Below the pieces are notes generated by a model. That model was not told the DNA's origin. It was given only the letters and a program-made list of their open reading frames with translations, and did no database searches. A stretch of 64,000 nt of DNA from Streptococcus oralis (GTDB lineage Bacteria > Bacillota > Bacilli > Lactobacillales > Streptococcaceae), in NCBI RefSeq assembly GCF_021497885.1, contig NZ_CP046523.1, positions 1,779,501 to 1,843,500 on the forward strand. The letters run 5' to 3'. Within the stretch, counting starts at the first letter, position 1, and each line of letters begins with the position of its first letter. Positions 51,941 to 60,538 of this stretch are shown here, piece after piece. A program made the translations under genes and the position numbers.

Positions 51941-51982
51941 CCTTTTTCCTCTTATCTTTGGTTCCATTTTTAAACTATGTCA

Positions 51983-52081
51983 ACCTTTTTCACAGATTTA
52001 TTTTAGATTTCTTTTTTACTTTTTATACTACTATGATACAATATTTTTAATCAATTTCAATTTATTGTTAACTTTTTCACA
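51983..52081. promoter_or_regulatory. Direct repeats in the divergent regulator/membrane gene promoter
   Basis: AACCTTTTTCACA (51983-51995) and AACTTTTTCACA (52070-52081) are near-identical, one next to each gene start, and flank TACAAT (a likely -10 for the regulator). A candidate operator pair. Confidence 0.5.
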
Positions 52082-52096
52082 AATAAGGAGAAAATC

Positions 52097-52960
52097 ATGC
52101 GCTACGATTTTGGAAATGTTTATAAAGAAATCCGTGAGTCAAAAGGGTTGACCCAAGAGAAGGTCTGTGGGGATATTCTCTCAAGAACCAGCCTATCAAA
52201 AATCGAAAGCGGGAAAACAACTCCTAAATATGAGAATATGGAGTTTCTTCTCCAGCAAGTCAATATGACCTTTGAAGAGTTTGACTATATCTGTCAACTT
52301 TATCAACCAAGTCAACGCACAGAAATTATGCAAACCTATCTCAATATGAGCTCAATCCTAGGGACTAGTGAACTCGAAAAACTATTTCAAAAATGTCAAG
52401 ACTACCTCAAGATCCACCACGATCTCCCTATCAAAGAGATACGAGATATGCTAGAAATTGTTATCTATATCCGCCAAAATGGGACTAAAAAGCTGTCAAC
52501 CGAAGTTAACAATACTGTAAAGAAGCTGTGGAAGAAAATAGAAAAGCAGGACACTTGGTACGAGAATGACTTAAAAATCCTCAATACCATTCTCTTTACC
52601 TTTCCTATAGAACATATCCATCTTATCACTGGAAAAATCTTGCAACGCCTGGAAATCTATAAAAACTATCAACATTTATATGACTTGCGAATGGCAATCC
52701 TACTCAACCTCTCCACCATTTACTTATACAATCAAGATAAAAACATGTGCCAACAAATCTGCTACACTTTACTGGAGGATGCCAAGAACAAGAAAAACTA
52801 CGATAGGCTTGCTATCTGCTATGTCCGTATTGGGATTTGTACGGATGATTCTAAACTTATCCAAAAAGGTTTCTCCCTTCTGAAGCTAACCGATGAGACC
52901 TCCATGCTATCTCATCTCAAAAAAGAAGTAGAGACCTATCATCAACCGAAGGAAATATAA
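52097..52960 (+). CDS. Rgg-like XRE-family regulator
   Basis: 287 residues. Helix-turn-helix at 6-60 (GLTQEKVCGDILSRTSLSKIESG), then a long helical domain with TPR-like repeats (FTFPIEHIHLITGKILQRL, AILLNLSTIYLYNQDKNM), the architecture of Rgg/RopB peptide-responsive regulators. AAGGAGAAAATC precedes the ATG. No SHP-like gene was found beside it, so the ligand may be encoded elsewhere or the protein may be ligand-free. It is followed by a strong terminator and is divergent from the membrane protein gene. Confidence 0.85.
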   Translation: MRYDFGNVYKEIRESKGLTQEKVCGDILSRTSLSKIESGKTTPKYENMEFLLQQVNMTFEEFDYICQLYQPSQRTEIMQTYLNMSSILGTSELEKLFQKCQDYLKIHHDLPIKEIRDMLEIVIYIRQNGTKKLSTEVNNTVKKLWKKIEKQDTWYENDLKILNTILFTFPIEHIHLITGKILQRLEIYKNYQHLYDLRMAILLNLSTIYLYNQDKNMCQQICYTLLEDAKNKKNYDRLAICYVRIGICTDDSKLIQKGFSLLKLTDETSMLSHLKKEVETYHQPKEI

Positions 52961-52987
52961 AAAAGTCGAGGAAATTCCTCGACTTTT
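52961..52987 (+). terminator. Bidirectional terminator
   Basis: AAAAGTCGAGGAA and TTCCTCGACTTTT form a symmetrical stem between the convergent regulator and LysM genes. Confidence 0.92.
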
Positions 52988-53017
52988 ACTTCTTATTCTG
53001 TTTCTGTTAGTTAGTTC

Positions 53018-53644
53018 TTAATACCAACCGTTGTTAAGCCAGAAGTTCTTGGCAGCTGCCCATGAACCGTAACGTCCTGCAACGTAGGCATCTGCTACAC
53101 GTTCTTGGTTTTCAGCTGAGTAGTCACCGTTCAAGTATGAATCTGTCAATTGGTAACGTCCGATGTAACGTCCGTTTGTAGCTGTGTAGCTACCACCTGA
53201 TTCTTTTTGAGCGATCCATTCTTTGGCTTCTGCTTCAGAACCACTTACAGTTGAAGCTGTGTAGCTTTCTTCTTCATAAGAAGTGCTTGTTGTAGCAGCT
53301 GGCGCTTCGTAAGTTGTTGTTTCAGTTATTTCTTCGTAAGTCGTAGCCTCTTCGATTGTTTCTCCTGTTGCAGCTGGTGCTTCATAAGTTGTCGCAGCTG
53401 GAGCTGTCCCCTCGATGACCAAAACTTGGTCCACAAAGATCAGATGAATATCCTCTATCTTATTTTTTTCTGCCAATTTTTCAACAGTAGTATTGTACTT
53501 CTCAGCGATCTCTGAAAGAGTGTCACCTGGTTTCACTGTATAAGTGACTGTTTCATCCGCAAAAGCAAGTGATGGTGCAAGGAAAGCAAGAAAAGTTGCT
53601 GCTCCTGCAAGAGTTAATTTAATTTGTTTAGTTGTTAATGTCAT
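53018..53644 (-). CDS. Secreted LysM-domain protein with transglycosylase-like C-terminus
   Basis: 208 residues. A signal peptide ending near ALAFADE is followed by one LysM domain (about 33-77, YTVKPGDTLSEIAEKYNTTV), a Thr/Glu/Ala-rich spacer with repeated TTYEAPAAT, and a C-terminal domain (EAKEWIAQKESGGSYTATNG, GRYQLTDSYLNGDYS, VADAYVAGRYGSW) that resembles lysozyme/transglycosylase-like secreted proteins with the catalytic Glu in KESGGSY. It binds peptidoglycan and may cut it. Similar to a pneumococcal cell-wall protein of the WalRK regulon by recollection. Confidence 0.88.
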   Translation of the reverse strand: MTLTTKQIKLTLAGAATFLAFLAPSLAFADETVTYTVKPGDTLSEIAEKYNTTVEKLAEKNKIEDIHLIFVDQVLVIEGTAPAATTYEAPAATGETIEEATTYEEITETTTYEAPAATTSTSYEEESYTASTVSGSEAEAKEWIAQKESGGSYTATNGRYIGRYQLTDSYLNGDYSAENQERVADAYVAGRYGSWAAAKNFWLNNGWY

Positions 53645-53848
53645 TTCTAAAAATTCTCCTTTTTACTATGCTTCTATCATACCGTTTGAATATTACCGTT
53701 TCTTGACGGTTTTGTGTAGAAATATTACAAAAATATTTTATATTTACTGAAACATTGATATTTTTGTCATAAAAGACAAGATTTTATACCATTTTTATCC
53801 ATTTTTTCAGTTTTATAAGGGAAATAAGCACAGAACTTCATTCTTTGA

Positions 53849-53854
53849 TATAAT
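53849..53854 (+). promoter_or_regulatory. -10 element for sdaAB
   Basis: TATAAT, 31 bases upstream of the start codon. A clear -35 is not visible. Confidence 0.55.
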
Positions 53855-53884
53855 AGAAACAAGAATCTTTGTAAGGGGAAACAG

Positions 53885-54556
53885 ATGCACTCACTTCGTT
53901 TTCAATCTGTCTTTGATATTATCGGCCCTGTCATGATTGGCCCATCAAGTAGCCATACAGCCGGTGCGGTTCGTATCGGAAAAATCGTGTCTTCTATCTT
54001 TGGTGATAGACCGACAGAGGTGGAATTCCAATTATTTAATTCATTTGCCAAAACCTACCGTGGTCATGGAACTGACCTAGCTCTCGTTGCTGGAATTTTA
54101 GGTATGGATACGGATGATCCTGACATTCCAAATAGCCTTGAGATTGCTCATAAGCGTGGCATCAAGATTGTCTGGACCATTCAGAAAGACAGCAACGCTC
54201 CTCACCCTAACACCACTAAAATTACTGTGAAGAATGAACACAAGTCCATCAGTGTGACAGGAATTTCCATTGGTGGGGGAAATATCCAGGTCACGGAACT
54301 CAATGGCTTTGCCGTCTCTCTCAACATGAATACCCCGACCATCATCATCGTGCATCAGGATATTCCGGGGATGATTGCCCATGTTACAGAAGCCCTCTCT
54401 CGTTTCGATATCAACATCGCTCAGATGAATGTAACTCGGGAAAAAGCTGGAGAAAAAGCCATTATGATTATCGAAGTCGATAGTCGAAGTTGCGAAGAGG
54501 CGATTGAAGAAATCCGAAAAATCCCTCATCTCCACAATGTCAATTTCTTTAAGTAG
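53885..54556 (+). CDS. sdaAB: L-serine dehydratase, beta subunit
   Basis: A 223-residue subunit of the iron-sulfur L-serine deaminase, which converts serine to pyruvate and ammonia. The N-terminal FDIIGPVMIGPSSSHTAG is the family signature and the C-terminal third is an ACT domain (TIIIVHQDIPGMIAHVTEAL) that probably senses serine. AAGGGGAAAC precedes the ATG. The alpha subunit gene follows after 8 bases. Confidence 0.95.
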   Translation: MHSLRFQSVFDIIGPVMIGPSSSHTAGAVRIGKIVSSIFGDRPTEVEFQLFNSFAKTYRGHGTDLALVAGILGMDTDDPDIPNSLEIAHKRGIKIVWTIQKDSNAPHPNTTKITVKNEHKSISVTGISIGGGNIQVTELNGFAVSLNMNTPTIIIVHQDIPGMIAHVTEALSRFDINIAQMNVTREKAGEKAIMIIEVDSRSCEEAIEEIRKIPHLHNVNFFK

Positions 54557-54564
54557 GAGGAAAC

Positions 54565-55437
54565 ATGTTTTATTCTATCAAAGAATTGGTCGAGCAAGCG
54601 GATCTAGACTTCCAAGGAAATGTCGCAGAACTCATGATTGCGACAGAATATGAACTGACCGGCCGATGTCGAGATGAAGTTCTCCTCCTCATGGAACGCA
54701 ATCTAGAAGTCATGAAAGCCTCTGTCGAGCTTGGCCTTAGTGAAAACAAATCCCGCAGTGGCCTAACAGGCGGAGACGCGGCCAAACTAGACCGCCATCT
54801 CAAAAGTGGCAAGGCCTTGTCTGACTTTACCATCCTATCAGCAGCCCGAAATGCCATCGCGGTCAACGAACACAACGCTAAAATGGGCTTGGTCTGCGCC
54901 ACTCCAACCGCAGGAAGTGCTGGCTGTCTGCCAGCCGTTCTCACTGCTGCTATCCAAAAACTAGACCTTAGCCACGAAGAACAGCTAGATTTCCTCTTTG
55001 CTGCGGGTGCCTTTGGACTAGTCATCGCAAACAATGCCTCTATCTCAGGTGCTGAAGGTGGTTGCCAGGCCGAAGTCGGATCCGCCTCTGCCATGAGCGC
55101 CGCAGCCTTGACCTTGGCTGCAGGTGGAACCCCCTATCAGGCTAGCCAAGCCATCGCCTTTGTCATTAAAAATATGCTAGGTCTCATCTGTGACCCCGTC
55201 GCTGGTTTGGTTGAAGTTCCCTGTGTCAAACGAAATGCCATGGGAGCTAGCTTTGCCTTTATCGCGGCTGATATGGCCTTAGCAGGTATCGAATCTAAGA
55301 TCCCTGTCGATGAAGTTATCGATGCCATGTACCAAGTCGGATCCAGCCTTCCAACTGCCTTCCGAGAAACGGCTGAAGGTGGACTCGCAGCCACCCCAAC
55401 TGGTCGTCGCCTACAAAAAGAAATCTTCGGAGAATAA
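54565..55437 (+). CDS. sdaAA: L-serine dehydratase, alpha subunit
   Basis: The 290-residue catalytic subunit. Conserved Gly-rich motifs (PTAGSAGCLPAVL, ISGAEGGCQAEVGSASAMSAA) and the Cys residues that hold the [4Fe-4S] cluster (SAGC, GGCQAE, LICDPVAGLVEVPCVKRN) are present. AGGAGGAAAC lies before the ATG. It acts with the beta subunit in serine catabolism. Confidence 0.96.
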   Translation: MFYSIKELVEQADLDFQGNVAELMIATEYELTGRCRDEVLLLMERNLEVMKASVELGLSENKSRSGLTGGDAAKLDRHLKSGKALSDFTILSAARNAIAVNEHNAKMGLVCATPTAGSAGCLPAVLTAAIQKLDLSHEEQLDFLFAAGAFGLVIANNASISGAEGGCQAEVGSASAMSAAALTLAAGGTPYQASQAIAFVIKNMLGLICDPVAGLVEVPCVKRNAMGASFAFIAADMALAGIESKIPVDEVIDAMYQVGSSLPTAFRETAEGGLAATPTGRRLQKEIFGE

Positions 55438-55458
55438 CCTTATCTAATAGGAGAAACT

Positions 55459-56088
55459 ATGTCATCAATCTCAGCCATCTTTTTCGATCTAGACGGAACT
55501 CTGGTTGACAGTTCCATCGGGATCCACAATTCCTTTACTCATACCTTTGAACAACTGGGAGTTCCGACTCCTGATGCTAAAACCATTCGTGGTTTCATGG
55601 GTCCACCGCTTGAAACTAGTTTTGCAACGTGTCTTCCCAAGGAGCAAATCTCGGAGGCTGTGCAGATATACCGTTCTTGCTACAAGAAAAAAGGAATCCA
55701 CGAAGCCCAACTCTTCCCCCGAATGACGGAATTGCTTCAAGAACTCTCGCAAAACTATCCTCTCTATATCACCACTACAAAGAATACCCCTACTGCTCAT
55801 GATATGACTAAAAATCTGGGAATCCATCATTTCTTTGATGGCATTTACGGTTCTAGTCCTGAAACGCCACACAAGGCGGATGTTATCCGTTATGCTTTGC
55901 AAACGCACCAACTCCCTGCAGACCAAGTCCTCATCATCGGAGACACCAAGTTTGATATGATCGGAGCCCAAGAAACTGGCATTAAAAAGTTCGCTGTTAC
56001 TTGGGGATTTGGAGAAGAGGCTGATTTACTCAGCTATCAACCCGACTGGATTGCTCATACCATTGATGATATCATCAGTCAGCTATAA
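55459..56088 (+). CDS. HAD-family phosphatase (phosphoglycolate phosphatase-like)
   Basis: A 209-residue haloacid dehalogenase superfamily enzyme. Motif I FFDLDGTLVDS with the nucleophile Asp, a small helical cap, motif II (TTTKN), Lys of motif III, and motif IV GDTKFDMIGA. It follows sdaAA by 21 bases with TAGGAGAAACT upstream, so it is in the same transcript. Substrate unknown; the GPH/PGP subgroup includes phosphoglycolate phosphatases. Confidence 0.9.
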   Translation: MSSISAIFFDLDGTLVDSSIGIHNSFTHTFEQLGVPTPDAKTIRGFMGPPLETSFATCLPKEQISEAVQIYRSCYKKKGIHEAQLFPRMTELLQELSQNYPLYITTTKNTPTAHDMTKNLGIHHFFDGIYGSSPETPHKADVIRYALQTHQLPADQVLIIGDTKFDMIGAQETGIKKFAVTWGFGEEADLLSYQPDWIAHTIDDIISQL

Positions 56089-56117
56089 CAAGCTAATAGC
56101 TTCAAACTACAGAGTAA

Positions 56118-56155
56118 AAAGACCAAGGTTCTGTCTATACAAAACCTTGGTCTTT
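56118..56155 (+). terminator. Bidirectional terminator
   Basis: AAAGACCAAGGTT and AACCTTGGTCTTT (13 bp) around a 12-base loop separate convergent genes. Confidence 0.9.
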
Positions 56156-56183
56156 GATTTATGATTAATTGTATGAGTCACTC

Positions 56184-58034
56184 TTACTCAATATGAGTTG
56201 TTTCATTTGCAAAGGAAATGATCGCTTCTTTAAGCTCATCTCCACTGAGTGAACGGAACTCCTCAATTTTCTGATTGATGGCTTCTAGTGGCATGACATT
56301 TACCTTACCAACGAAAATCTTGTCCATGACTTGGTTATCAACCAATTCGGTCGAAACCAAGAGTTCTTCATAGAGTTTTTCACCTGGGCGAATCCCAACC
56401 TCAACGATTGGAATTTCACTTTCTGTGTGCCCGCTTAGAAGCACCATTTTCTTGGCTAAGTCATAGATCTTGACTGGTTTGCCCATATCAAGGATAAAGA
56501 CTTCTCCGTCCTTGGCATAAGCGCCAGCATGGATTACTAGACGGCTGGCCTCTGGAATGGTCATGAAGTAACGTGTCATGCGGAAGTCTGTCACCGTTAC
56601 AGGGCCACCTTCAGCAATCTGGCGTTCAAAGACAGGAATCACACTACCACGACTCCCAAGAACATTCCCAAAACGAACTGCACAGTAGGTTGATTTGCTA
56701 CGTTGGTTAAAGCCAGTGACAATCAACTCAGCCACGCGCTTGGTTGCGCCCATAACATTCGGTGGATTGACCGCCTTGTCAGTCGAAATCATGACCATCT
56801 TAGGTACTTTGGCTGCATCAACAGCCTTGGCAACATTATAGGTTCCTAGGATATTGTTCTTGAAGGCTTCTTTTGGATTGCGTTCCATCATCGGAACGTG
56901 TTTGTGAGCTGCAGCATGGTAAACGATGGCTGGTTTGTACTGTTCAAACACTTGTAGAAGACGGTCATAGTCCTGAATATCTGCAATAACGGGAACATAA
57001 TCAATCCCTTGGAATTTACGAATCAACTCATGATAAATAAGGTAGATGGAGTTTTCACCATGTCCCAGCAAAATCACGCGTTCAGGATTAAAGCGGCTGA
57101 CCTGACGACAAATCTCCGAACCAATCGAACCGCCGGCTCCTGTCACCAAGATGGTCTTGCCTGTAAGCTCTGCACCAAGACGGGATTCGTCGAGACGAAT
57201 TTCCTGACGACCCAAAAGGTCTGTAATGTCAATCTTCTGGAAACCACTACCTGGTTGGTGAAGCCCTTGAACAACTGTCTCAACCTTGGGCATCTTGTAA
57301 CATTTGATACCGAGTTTATTACACATCTGCAGGATACGTTCGTACTCTGACGGATCAAGCGAAGGGATGGCTACGATGACGCGCTCGATTTGGTGACGTT
57401 TGGCCAATTCAGGCAGATTATCATAAGAACCCAAAACGGAAATTCCACCTAGTTTTTGTCCCTTTTTCTTCTCATCATTATCCAAAATTCCCACTAACTC
57501 AAGGTCACTAGTTGGGTGTTGGTAGCTGTTCATAAAGAGGGCCCCACCATCACCAGCACCAATCAAGAAGGTACGGCGGTGTTCGCCCTCCCCACTACCC
57601 TGCTTGCGCTTAGAATAAATCAGCTGCCAAGTGATACGAGGGAGTAAGATGAGGAAAGTACTCAATAAGATAAAGAGTATGATGAACCGGATAGAAAATA
57701 GAGGAAGAAAGGCGTAGCAGAGTCCGTAAGAGACAATGCTGCTGACGGTTACACCAAAAAAGATTTTTAAGAAATCTGTGATTTTACTATAGCGACTAAT
57801 ACTCGCATTGAGCCCCCAAAATCCAATCATGATTTGATAGAAGAGGAAAGCCAAACCAGTATAGATAACATAGTCCACAGGCGCTGGGTTAATCAAGCCA
57901 TAAAAGAGAATGTAAGACACGATGATGGAAACCACCATACTAATAATATCAAATACACCCCAGAACACCTGCTTTTGCTGTTTATTTAAAATTTCAACCA
58001 GATCAATTACATAATCTGTTAGTTTTTTATTCAT
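56184..58034 (-). CDS. Membrane-anchored nucleotide-sugar 4,6-dehydratase (CapD/WbpM-like)
   Basis: 616 residues. Four N-terminal transmembrane helices, a CoA-binding-like domain (TFLIGAGDGGALFMNSYQHP), then a Rossmann SDR domain (VTGAGGSIGSEICRQVSRF) with MISTDKAVNPPNVMGATKR, where Ser/Thr-Met-Lys-type catalysis occurs in WbpM/PglF. Such enzymes convert UDP-GlcNAc to a 4-keto-6-deoxy sugar for surface glycan synthesis. It follows a glycosyltransferase gene by 80 bases. No larger polysaccharide cluster adjoins. Confidence 0.92.
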   Translation of the reverse strand: MNKKLTDYVIDLVEILNKQQKQVFWGVFDIISMVVSIIVSYILFYGLINPAPVDYVIYTGLAFLFYQIMIGFWGLNASISRYSKITDFLKIFFGVTVSSIVSYGLCYAFLPLFSIRFIILFILLSTFLILLPRITWQLIYSKRKQGSGEGEHRRTFLIGAGDGGALFMNSYQHPTSDLELVGILDNDEKKKGQKLGGISVLGSYDNLPELAKRHQIERVIVAIPSLDPSEYERILQMCNKLGIKCYKMPKVETVVQGLHQPGSGFQKIDITDLLGRQEIRLDESRLGAELTGKTILVTGAGGSIGSEICRQVSRFNPERVILLGHGENSIYLIYHELIRKFQGIDYVPVIADIQDYDRLLQVFEQYKPAIVYHAAAHKHVPMMERNPKEAFKNNILGTYNVAKAVDAAKVPKMVMISTDKAVNPPNVMGATKRVAELIVTGFNQRSKSTYCAVRFGNVLGSRGSVIPVFERQIAEGGPVTVTDFRMTRYFMTIPEASRLVIHAGAYAKDGEVFILDMGKPVKIYDLAKKMVLLSGHTESEIPIVEVGIRPGEKLYEELLVSTELVDNQVMDKIFVGKVNVMPLEAINQKIEEFRSLSGDELKEAIISFANETTHIE

Positions 58035-58115
58035 AGGAATTTACTCTTTCTTAAAAGAATGCAAATAAATTTATTGTCATTATAACATTTTTTGGCTACT
58101 TTATCTTTTACAATA

Positions 58116-58946
58116 CTATTTATTTTTTCTTAGTAATTTTACAAAAATAAACTGACGTACAAAACCTGGACAAAGTGCCACAATCGCCTGAATGGCAATG
58201 CTTTTCGCATATTCCATGTAGGAAATTTGCCCTCTTTCAAGCATGCGCTGACGAGCTTGGCGATAGAGTCTGAGGTAGCGCAGACCGCCTCGACGTTCAA
58301 ACATCCCTGCACCGACACGAACCTGACACAAGATCTGATCGAGGTTTCCAGTCTTGGCACCTGCGGCAATCATATTGAGCCAGAGGAGATCATCCTCCAT
58401 ATAAAGCCCATCTTCATAGTTGCCTGCCTTGAGAACCATATCCTTCTTGAACATGACTGTCATGTGGTTAAAGGCGCTTCTCATTCTCTGATAAGCCACA
58501 ATGTCTGCGTGCTGAGTTGGAACACGACGGTAAGAAACAATCTCGTCAGGATTGTCAATAAACTCTGCAATATGTCCACCTAAGAGATCGAGATTTTCTT
58601 TCTCCATTAGTTGAAGCTGTTTCTCAAAACGATCCGGAACGGCTAAATCATCCGTATCCATGCGGGCAATAATGTCATACTGGCACTGCAAAACACCGTA
58701 ACGAAGAGCCAAGCCTAAACCTTGGTTTTGCTCTAAGGGGCAACGTTTCACTGGAATCTCTGACTGCGCTTCCACTTCATCTAGCACTTGATAGAGTTCG
58801 GGCGTGAGCGGCCCGTCCTCAACAAGAACAAGCTCACTTGGTTTCAAGGTCTGGTTTTGAATACTCTTGATAGCATCTCTCAAAAATGTCGGATTTTCCT
58901 TTACATAGACCGACATCAAGACGCTGATTTTTTGCTTTTCAGACAC
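58116..58946 (-). CDS. Family 2 glycosyltransferase
   Basis: 276 residues. GT-A fold with the start ISVLMSVYVKENPTFLRDAI, the LVLVEDGPLT sugar-nucleotide region and RMDTDDLAVPDRFEKQ (DxD metal motif). The initiation codon appears to be GTG at 58946, seven bases after GGAG. Probably adds a sugar to a surface glycan together with the downstream CapD-like dehydratase gene. The acceptor is unknown. Confidence 0.92.
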   Translation of the reverse strand: MSEKQKISVLMSVYVKENPTFLRDAIKSIQNQTLKPSELVLVEDGPLTPELYQVLDEVEAQSEIPVKRCPLEQNQGLGLALRYGVLQCQYDIIARMDTDDLAVPDRFEKQLQLMEKENLDLLGGHIAEFIDNPDEIVSYRRVPTQHADIVAYQRMRSAFNHMTVMFKKDMVLKAGNYEDGLYMEDDLLWLNMIAAGAKTGNLDQILCQVRVGAGMFERRGGLRYLRLYRQARQRMLERGQISYMEYAKSIAIQAIVALCPGFVRQFIFVKLLRKNK

Positions 58947-59105
58947 AGTTTTTCTCCAATTTATAGATTTCCTTCCACTATTTTATCACAAAATTTCCTA
59001 GTTTCCTATTTTTATCTCAAATCAAGAAAAATTCTGGTAAAGAAATCTGTCCCCTTTCACTCTATTTTCAGTTAAATCATTCTAGCTTTCTTAGCAGTCC
59101 TCTCC

Positions 59106-59134
59106 TTGACATTGTAAGAAAAAAACCTTAAAAT
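59106..59134 (+). promoter_or_regulatory. Promoter of the MFS gene
   Basis: TTGACA (59106-59111) and TAAAAT (59129-59134) with a 17-base spacer. Confidence 0.85.
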
Positions 59135-59168
59135 AAGCTGTTATTAAAATCATCCTATCGAGGTTTTT

Positions 59169-60335
59169 ATGAAAAAACAATCACTCTTTTTTGTTCTAGG
59201 AATTGTCTTAATCGGGACTGTTTTACGATCTCCTTTTACTGCTCTTCCAACTATTTTAGGTGATATCGCTCAGGGACTGGGAGTGGAGGTTAGCTCTCTT
59301 GGGATTTTAACTAGTCTCCCTCTCTTGATGTTTGCTCTTTTCTCTGCTTTTGCAAGCCGCTTGGCACAAAAAATCGGGTTGGAGCATCTCTTTACTTACT
59401 GTCTCCTCTTCTTAACTATTGGCTCTGTCATTCGGATTTTCAATCTCCCCCTTCTCTATCTAGGAACTCTGATCATCGGAGCGAGCATCGCCATTTTCAA
59501 TGTACTCCTCCCAAGTATGATTCAGGCAAGTCAGCCTCAAAAGATCAGTTTCCTAACAACTCTCTATGTCACTGCCATGGGGGTTTCAACGGCCATCGCT
59601 TCTTATCTTTCGGTCCCTATCACCCAAGCTAGTTCGTGGAAGGGCCTCATCCTCGTTCTCAGCTTTCTCTGTCTGGTCACTCTGCTAGTCTGGTTGCCAA
59701 ATCATCGCCACAACCACCACCTAGAAAGCCAAAAAGAAAAGCAAGTCAAAGAGAATATTCTAAAAAGTAAAGATGTTTGGGCTATCATTATCTTTGGCGG
59801 GCTTCAGTCCTTGCTCTTTTATACAAGTATGACCTGGTTGCCAACTATGGCTATTAGTGCTGGTCTTTCTAATAGCGATGCGGCTCTCCTGGCTTCTATC
59901 TTCTCACTGATCAGCATTCCTTTTTCCATGACTGTTCCAAGTCTGACGACTCGTCTGTCAGATGGTCACCGTCGAATCATGCTGGCAATTATCTCTATCG
60001 CTGGAATGACAGGAATTGCCATGCTCTTGTATCCAAGCAACAATTTCCTCTACTGGTTAGTCGTCCATCTCTTGATTGGAACGGCCTGCAGTGCCCTCTT
60101 CCCCTACCTCATGGTTTGCTTTTCTCTTAAAACCAGTTCTCCTGAAAAGACAGCTCAGCTATCTGGACTAGCGCAAACAGGGGGCTACATTTTGGCAGCC
60201 TTTGGTCCTACCTTGTTTGGTTATAGTTTTGAACTTTTCCAATCTTGGATCCCAGCTGTCCTTGCCCTTCTAGTCATCGATATCATCATGACCGTCTCAC
60301 TCTTTATGGTGGATCGGGCTGATAAAATCCTTTAA
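59169..60335 (+). CDS. MFS transporter, CynX/NimT type
   Basis: A 388-residue, 12-helix transporter. The motif between helices 2 and 3 is SRLAQKIGLEHLF-like, and LAQTGGYILAAFGPTLFGYSF is the family pattern of CynX/NimT anion and drug transporters. Own strong promoter and downstream terminator; a single-gene unit. The substrate (cyanate, nitroimidazole or another small anion) is unknown. Confidence 0.9.
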   Translation: MKKQSLFFVLGIVLIGTVLRSPFTALPTILGDIAQGLGVEVSSLGILTSLPLLMFALFSAFASRLAQKIGLEHLFTYCLLFLTIGSVIRIFNLPLLYLGTLIIGASIAIFNVLLPSMIQASQPQKISFLTTLYVTAMGVSTAIASYLSVPITQASSWKGLILVLSFLCLVTLLVWLPNHRHNHHLESQKEKQVKENILKSKDVWAIIIFGGLQSLLFYTSMTWLPTMAISAGLSNSDAALLASIFSLISIPFSMTVPSLTTRLSDGHRRIMLAIISIAGMTGIAMLLYPSNNFLYWLVVHLLIGTACSALFPYLMVCFSLKTSSPEKTAQLSGLAQTGGYILAAFGPTLFGYSFELFQSWIPAVLALLVIDIIMTVSLFMVDRADKIL

Positions 60336-60369
60336 TTTTTCTAAAATACTTCTCAGATATAAACAATGC

Positions 60370-60396
60370 AAAGCTAGACTCTGTCTGGCTTTTTTG
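60370..60396 (+). terminator. Terminator after the MFS gene
   Basis: AAGCTAGAC-TCT-GTCTGGCTT with one G-T pair, followed by TTTTT. Confidence 0.85.
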
Positions 60397-60450
60397 GTGC
60401 TTATACCAACAAAAAGCACCATCCATCTGTTAGCAGAAAGATGGCATTTT

Positions 60451-60459
60451 TGATATAAT
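60451..60459 (+). promoter_or_regulatory. Extended -10 promoter of the repeat/DUF2971 gene
   Basis: TGATATAAT carries the TGn extension; the start codon is 80 bases downstream. No clear -35. Confidence 0.6.
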
Positions 60460-60538
60460 AAGATGTATAGAAACTAATTGTCATGCGAAAAATAAATTAG
60501 TTTATAAGACAGCTACTATTTTAAATGAGGTGTACAGA

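Noticed and set aside
52097-52960. Naming the regulator rgg with a specific number or TprA
   Set aside because: No adjacent peptide gene was found, so only the broad family can be supported.
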